From assembly GCA_039028895.1 (NCBI GenBank), contig JBCCHF010000015.1:1-64000 (forward strand): 64,000 bases of DNA, in the 5' to 3' direction. The DNA comes from JAHDCJ01 sp039028895. Its GTDB lineage: Bacteria; Bacteroidota; Bacteroidia; Chitinophagales; Saprospiraceae. Below are positions 60,842 through 64,000 of the stretch, piece by piece. Numbering within the stretch: the stretch's first letter is position 1; every line of letters starts with the position of its first letter. Both the position numbers and the translations under genes were made by a program. The notes under the pieces are model-generated. The model was not told where the DNA came from. It was given only the letters and a program-made list of their open reading frames with translations, and made no database searches.

Positions 60842-61301
60842 AATTACTTCAACATTTATTAAAAGATGGATTAATCAGTTATTTACTTCCCGTTCCCCGA
60901 TTAATTCCAGTTTCGAACAGACGCCAAGAAATTCCCTTCAAGAGAATCATTTTATAGATTCCAGAGACTTTCTTCCCACGCGATAGTTATCAAAAAAATC
61001 GCCTAAAGCTTGAAAATAATTACGGGGCTTGGGGATTGAAGGAGGCAGTAGATTAGCCAGACTCCCAGTCCTTTAAATTCTACTCCTGCTTTGTTCACAC
61101 TAAATTAATATAAAGGCAGTAAAAAACAAGTTTGAATTTTAGCTACTTACCAACACATTGTTAGTAACTATTTTAGAGACCTGATAGTCAGTAAATTAAC
61201 ATTGCACCCTTAGTTACCAACACTGTGGAAAACATGTGGATAACCCTGTGGAAAACTTTAAAAATTTATTTCAGGCAAAAAAAATTAGGGGATAAAGGGC
61301 G
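60842..61301. promoter_or_regulatory. nrdBA upstream region with repeats
   Basis: This 460-base gap separates nrdB from the corA gene. It holds the DnaA-box cluster at 61224-61255, a 10-base direct repeat (TTACCAACAC at 61147-61156 and 61214-61223), and A/T-rich stretches at 61090-61145 and 61256-61292. No reading frame is convincing. No clear -33/-7 pair for nrdB was found. Confidence 0.5.
61224..61255 (-). promoter_or_regulatory. three phased DnaA-box-like sequences
   Basis: TGTGGAAAA (61224-61232), TGTGGATAA (61235-61243) and TGTGGAAAA (61247-61255) run in the same direction. The middle one is the exact reverse complement of the consensus DnaA box TTATCCACA; the outer two differ by one base. 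Their starts are 11 and 12 bases apart, close to one helical turn each. Confidence 0.65.
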
Positions 61302-62249
61302 CTAGAACCATCTTTTTCGACGGAAAAACCAGGCTAAAAGAAGGGAAACAAATACAGAAAAGATAAGGATGCCATAGAAGGCAGCATTAGATTCTTTAAA
61401 AGGTAGATCAACGTTCATTCCATAGAAACTAGCCACGAGTGTTGGTAGCATCAAAATGATGGTAATTAGGGTAAGCCTCTGCATTACCTCATTAAGGTTA
61501 TTGGAAATGATTGAAGCGAAAGCATTCATCGTTCCTGAAAGAATCGTTGAATAAGTATTGGCCATTTCATTTGCCTGGGAATTATCGATTATTACATCGT
61601 CCAGCAGATCAACCAATTCTTCATCTCCACGTATTCCAAGAAAGTCGGTTCGTTTGATCTTCATCATTAGCAGTTCGTTCGCTGATAAGGAGGTTAAAAA
61701 GTAAATCAAACTTTTTTCAATGCCCAACAACTCTTTTAATTCTTTATTATTTCCTGAATTATAAAGTTCCTGTTCGATCAGATTCCGTTTGATGTTTAGA
61801 TCCTTCAAACAGATCAAAAAGCGATAAACCGACTGTTCGAATATCTGTAATACAAACTCATTGGTATTTCCCGGGTCAAAATTTTTAATCTTATCATCGA
61901 GAAAACGCTGGAGTACCGGATTCTCAAAAGATGAAATTGTGATGATGATATCTCCTGTCAGTATGATACCAATTGGAACCGTTATGAACATTGAAGAGTT
62001 AGTACTTTCAGCACTGTTGATAATAGGCGCATTGATGACAATCAATTTTACACCATCTTCTCGTTCATATCTTGAACGTTCGTCAATATCAAGCGAATCG
62101 GTGAGGAAGTCGAGAGGGATGTCGAGTTCCTGGGTGAGATGTTCCAATTCTTCTTGTGTGAATGGTGGGGCAATATTTATCCAGCAAGAAGGTTGCAAGG
62201 CTTCCAGTTGTTGCAACTTACCATTCTCTTTTTTGAAGTACTGGATCAT
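61302..62249 (-). CDS. corA: CorA-family Mg2+/Co2+ transporter
   Basis: A 315-residue divalent-cation channel of the CorA/MIT family. The cytosolic N-terminal domain (about 1-250) is followed by two transmembrane helices (about 255-274 and 288-308), with the selectivity motif GMN at 277-279 in FYGMNVDLPF between them. A basic tail (FFRRKRWF) closes the protein. Such channels form pentamers. It is divergent from queE; ATG 62249. A -7 element TACTTTTG lies at 62310-62317 (minus). Confidence 0.93.
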   Translation of the reverse strand: MIQYFKKENGKLQQLEALQPSCWINIAPPFTQEELEHLTQELDIPLDFLTDSLDIDERSRYEREDGVKLIVINAPIINSAESTNSSMFITVPIGIILTGDIIITISSFENPVLQRFLDDKIKNFDPGNTNEFVLQIFEQSVYRFLICLKDLNIKRNLIEQELYNSGNNKELKELLGIEKSLIYFLTSLSANELLMMKIKRTDFLGIRGDEELVDLLDDVIIDNSQANEMANTYSTILSGTMNAFASIISNNLNEVMQRLTLITIILMLPTLVASFYGMNVDLPFKESNAAFYGILIFSVFVSLLLAWFFRRKRWF

Positions 62250-62309
62250 GATCGGCTATATTTGCTTAAACCCCTCAGAACTAAATTTCCAGGTCCTTTG
62301 CAGACGATG

Positions 62310-62317
62310 CAAAAGTA
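62310..62317 (-). promoter_or_regulatory. -7 element of the corA promoter
   Basis: TACTTTTG on the minus strand matches TAnnTTTG, 60 bases before corA. A second element (TATTTTTG, 62332-62339) faces queE, so this is a compact divergent promoter region. Confidence 0.5.
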
Positions 62318-62331
62318 CAATTTAAACCTAT

Positions 62332-62339
62332 TATTTTTG
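62332..62339 (+). promoter_or_regulatory. -7 element of the queE promoter
   Basis: TATTTTTG matches TAnnTTTG, 16 bases before the queE ATG. Confidence 0.5.
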
Positions 62340-62355
62340 TTCTTACTATAAGAAA

Positions 62356-63108
62356 ATGAAGCTCGCAAATCTAAATAATCGACCAGAAGTCTTCTACTCC
62401 ATTCAAGGAGAGGGTAAATCAGCAGGAATGCCTTCTGTATTTATCAGGAGTTCGCTTTGTAACCTTCATTGCTTTTGGTGCGACACAGATTATACCTGGA
62501 ACTGGAAAGGTACCAGTTTCAGTCATCAAAATGATCAGATACCTGGTTATAAGAAATTTTCAAAGGCAGATCAGATCATTGAAATGGATACTGATCAACT
62601 AGTTAAACTATTAGATTCCTATTCCTGTAATCGATTTATCCTTACAGGTGGTGAGCCTTTGATTCAAGACATGGAATGGGTTTCATTAATGAAGGCTTTG
62701 CGGAAAAAGAAAAGCGGCTCATGGTTTGAGATTGAAACCAATGGAACGCTACTGCCATCAGCAGCATTTAATGATCTGATCGATCAATATAATGTTTCCC
62801 CCAAACTGGCAAATTCAAACAATCCTGTTCAATTAAGAATAAGAGAAAAGCCCCTGCATTTCTTTAGTCAAAGTCCCAAAGCTAATTTCAAATTCGTAGT
62901 TTCGGCTGAAAGTGACTTAGAAGAAATCCTCGAATTGCTCAATAGGTTCGAGATTAGGCCTGAAAAAGTCTGGTTAATGCCGGAAGGTATGTTCCCAGAT
63001 GCGTTAAAAGCAAAACAGTCATGGGTAACTGATATTTGTCTTGAATACGGATTTAATTTTTCGGACCGATTACACGTAAAATTATTTGGTAATCAAAGGG
63101 GTGTATAA
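62356..63108 (+). CDS. queE: 7-carboxy-7-deazaguanine synthase
   Basis: A 250-residue radical-SAM enzyme of queuosine/7-deazaguanine synthesis, making 7-carboxy-7-deazaguanine from carboxytetrahydropterin. EVFYSIQGEGKSAGMPSVFI precedes the cluster-binding Cys35-x3-Cys39-x2-Cys42 (SSLCNLHCFWCDTDYTW), as in QueE; FILTGGEPLIQ, FEIETNGTLLP and YNVSPKLANS follow. queD, queC and queF are not in the window. rlmH follows 11 bases later, so tRNA and rRNA modification genes are side by side. Confidence 0.92.
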   Translation: MKLANLNNRPEVFYSIQGEGKSAGMPSVFIRSSLCNLHCFWCDTDYTWNWKGTSFSHQNDQIPGYKKFSKADQIIEMDTDQLVKLLDSYSCNRFILTGGEPLIQDMEWVSLMKALRKKKSGSWFEIETNGTLLPSAAFNDLIDQYNVSPKLANSNNPVQLRIREKPLHFFSQSPKANFKFVVSAESDLEEILELLNRFEIRPEKVWLMPEGMFPDALKAKQSWVTDICLEYGFNFSDRLHVKLFGNQRGV

Positions 63109-63119
63109 GTTTTTCTACA

Positions 63120-63593
63120 ATGAAAGTTGAACTATGGCAAGTCGGGAAAACCAGTTTTGATTATTTAAAATCAGGCACCGACCTGTATGAAAAGCGTATC
63201 AAGAACTATCTCCCTTTTGAAGTTGTTACCATACCAGACATAAAAAATGCAAAGAACCTAAGTGTTGATCTTTTAAAGGAGAAGGAAGGCAAGGAGATCC
63301 TGAAAAAACTTCAGCCTGGTGATTTCCTGATCTTGCTTGATGAAAAAGGCAAATCATTCGGATCTGTCAGGTTTTCGGCACAATTGGAGAAGTGGCTCCA
63401 ATTATCCAACAAACGCCTGGTTTTTCTGATTGGTGGTGCATATGGGGTTTCGAAAGATATTTTTTCAAGAGCACAGATCAAGCTCTCTTTAAGTGAAATG
63501 ACTTTCTCTCATCAAATGGTGCGCTTATTTTTAATCGAACAACTTTACAGGGCACTCACCATTATGCGAAACGAACCTTATCACCACAGATAA
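63120..63593 (+). CDS. rlmH: 23S rRNA (pseudouridine1915-N3)-methyltransferase RlmH
   Basis: A 157-residue SPOUT-family methyltransferase that methylates pseudouridine 1915 in helix 69 of 23S rRNA. The deep-knot SAM-binding end is present: LVFLIGGAYGVSKDI, then LSEMTFSHQMVRLFLIEQLYRALTIMRNEPYHH, the family's C-terminal signature. Usual family length (about 155). It follows queE closely and is followed by a rhomboid-type gene 12 bases after its stop. Confidence 0.96.
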   Translation: MKVELWQVGKTSFDYLKSGTDLYEKRIKNYLPFEVVTIPDIKNAKNLSVDLLKEKEGKEILKKLQPGDFLILLDEKGKSFGSVRFSAQLEKWLQLSNKRLVFLIGGAYGVSKDIFSRAQIKLSLSEMTFSHQMVRLFLIEQLYRALTIMRNEPYHHR

Positions 63594-63605
63594 TAGTTTT
63601 ATTTT

Positions 63606-64000
63606 ATGGCTACTCCACTCACATTTCTGCTCATTTTAGTAACTGGTTTTATATCCTACAGAGTAATGAATAGTCCAGCTCAAAAGAACAAGTTGCTATT
63701 CATCCCATATTATGTCAATGAGCGGGGAGAATATTATCGATTCATTACAGCAGCATTTATTCATAAAGATTGGTGGCATCTGGGAGTGAATATGATCGTG
63801 TTGTATTTTTTTGGTCAAACTGTTGAATCAGTTTACAAGGTTCTGTTTGGTACCTGGGGGGCACTTTTATTTCTAGGTTTATATTTGGGAGGTATTCTTG
63901 CATCAAAGGCTATAACCTATTTCAGACACAGAACCAATCCTGGCTATGGATCTTTGGGGGCTTCGGGTGCAGTTTCAGCTGTGCTTTTTGCGAGCATTTT
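63606..64000 (+). CDS. rhomboid family intramembrane serine protease (partial)
   Basis: The first 131 codons of a multi-spanning membrane protein, open to the end of the window. Start ATG at 63606, 12 bases after the rlmH stop. Residues about 50-70 contain FITAAFIHKDWWHLGVNMIV, where the H-x-x-x-N arrangement of rhomboid helix 2 occurs, and GYGSLGASGAVSAV holds the catalytic serine motif GASG. The second catalytic histidine would lie beyond the edge. Rhomboids cut transmembrane substrates; substrate unknown. Confidence 0.85.
   Translation, partial: MATPLTFLLILVTGFISYRVMNSPAQKNKLLFIPYYVNERGEYYRFITAAFIHKDWWHLGVNMIVLYFFGQTVESVYKVLFGTWGALLFLGLYLGGILASKAITYFRHRTNPGYGSLGASGAVSAVLFASI

Noticed and set aside
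61224..61255. Replication origin
   Set aside because: Only three boxes, no dnaA, dnaN or gyrB nearby, and no skew can be computed; kept as a DnaA-binding candidate only.

Overview
The window looks like a chromosomal segment of a Bacteroidota bacterium, probably of the Saprospirales/Lewinella type. The reasons are a PorP/SprF-type protein, secreted proteins with both classes of type IX secretion (T9SS) C-terminal domains, DUF4199 and DUF2452 proteins, an M56/BlaI pair with DUF1573, promoters with the Bacteroidetes -7 element TAnnTTTG, and an almost complete absence of Shine-Dalgarno sequences. The gene set fits an aerobic heterotroph that uses menaquinone: futalosine-pathway genes, oxygen-dependent HemF, class Ia ribonucleotide reductase and a multihaem c-type cytochrome. 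No rRNA, tRNA, CRISPR array, insertion sequence or prophage was recognised.

Layout. 1-5.4 kb: remnant of a Ras-like GTPase gene, a TPR protein and gyrA, a small membrane protein and an SRPBCC protein, all on the minus strand. 5.4-14.4 kb: AraC-type regulator, PorG-like barrel, RecQ, two glycosyltransferases and a T9SS-exported serine protease. 14.5-17.2 kb: menaquinone genes mqnE and mqnA around a histidine phosphatase. 17.2-24.6 kb (minus): an operon of a small exported protein, a 1965-residue repetitive T9SS surface protein and its PorP/SprF partner. 24.6-33.6 kb (plus): DUF1573 protein, BlaI/M56 pair, DUF885 lipoprotein, LepB, an ArsC-like protein with HemF, and a LuxE-like acyl-protein synthetase. 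34-38.4 kb: a RibBA-like protein with a decayed GTP cyclohydrolase half, co-transcribed with two glycosyltransferases, plus a divergent GT2 enzyme. 38.4-41.5 kb (minus): MltA and the multihaem/TPR protein. 41.7-46.4 kb: a GrpE-like protein with an unusual Hsp70, a MATE transporter and DUF2452. 46.4-48.9 kb (minus): DUF4199 protein, membrane-anchored LuxR-type regulator and a large helical protein. 49.4-56.2 kb: propeller-amidohydrolase, LspA, GT-C glycosyltransferase and AroC. 56.2-62.2 kb (minus): two paralogous lipoproteins, nrdB-nrdA and CorA. 62.3-64 kb: QueE, RlmH and a rhomboid protein cut by the window end.

Most of the window is ordinary core genome. The places most worth a second look are (i) the BlaI/M56/DUF1573 module, which shares an operator-like sequence and whose sensor has cysteine clusters predicted outside the membrane; (ii) three helically phased DnaA-box sequences upstream of nrdBA; (iii) the GrpE-domain/Hsp70 pair, where the Hsp70 has an insertion between its two core domains; (iv) the RibBA-like protein without cyclohydrolase zinc ligands; and (v) a candidate structured RNA in the 440-base gap near 33.9 kb. 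All start choices and functions come from reading the sequence; no database search was possible.
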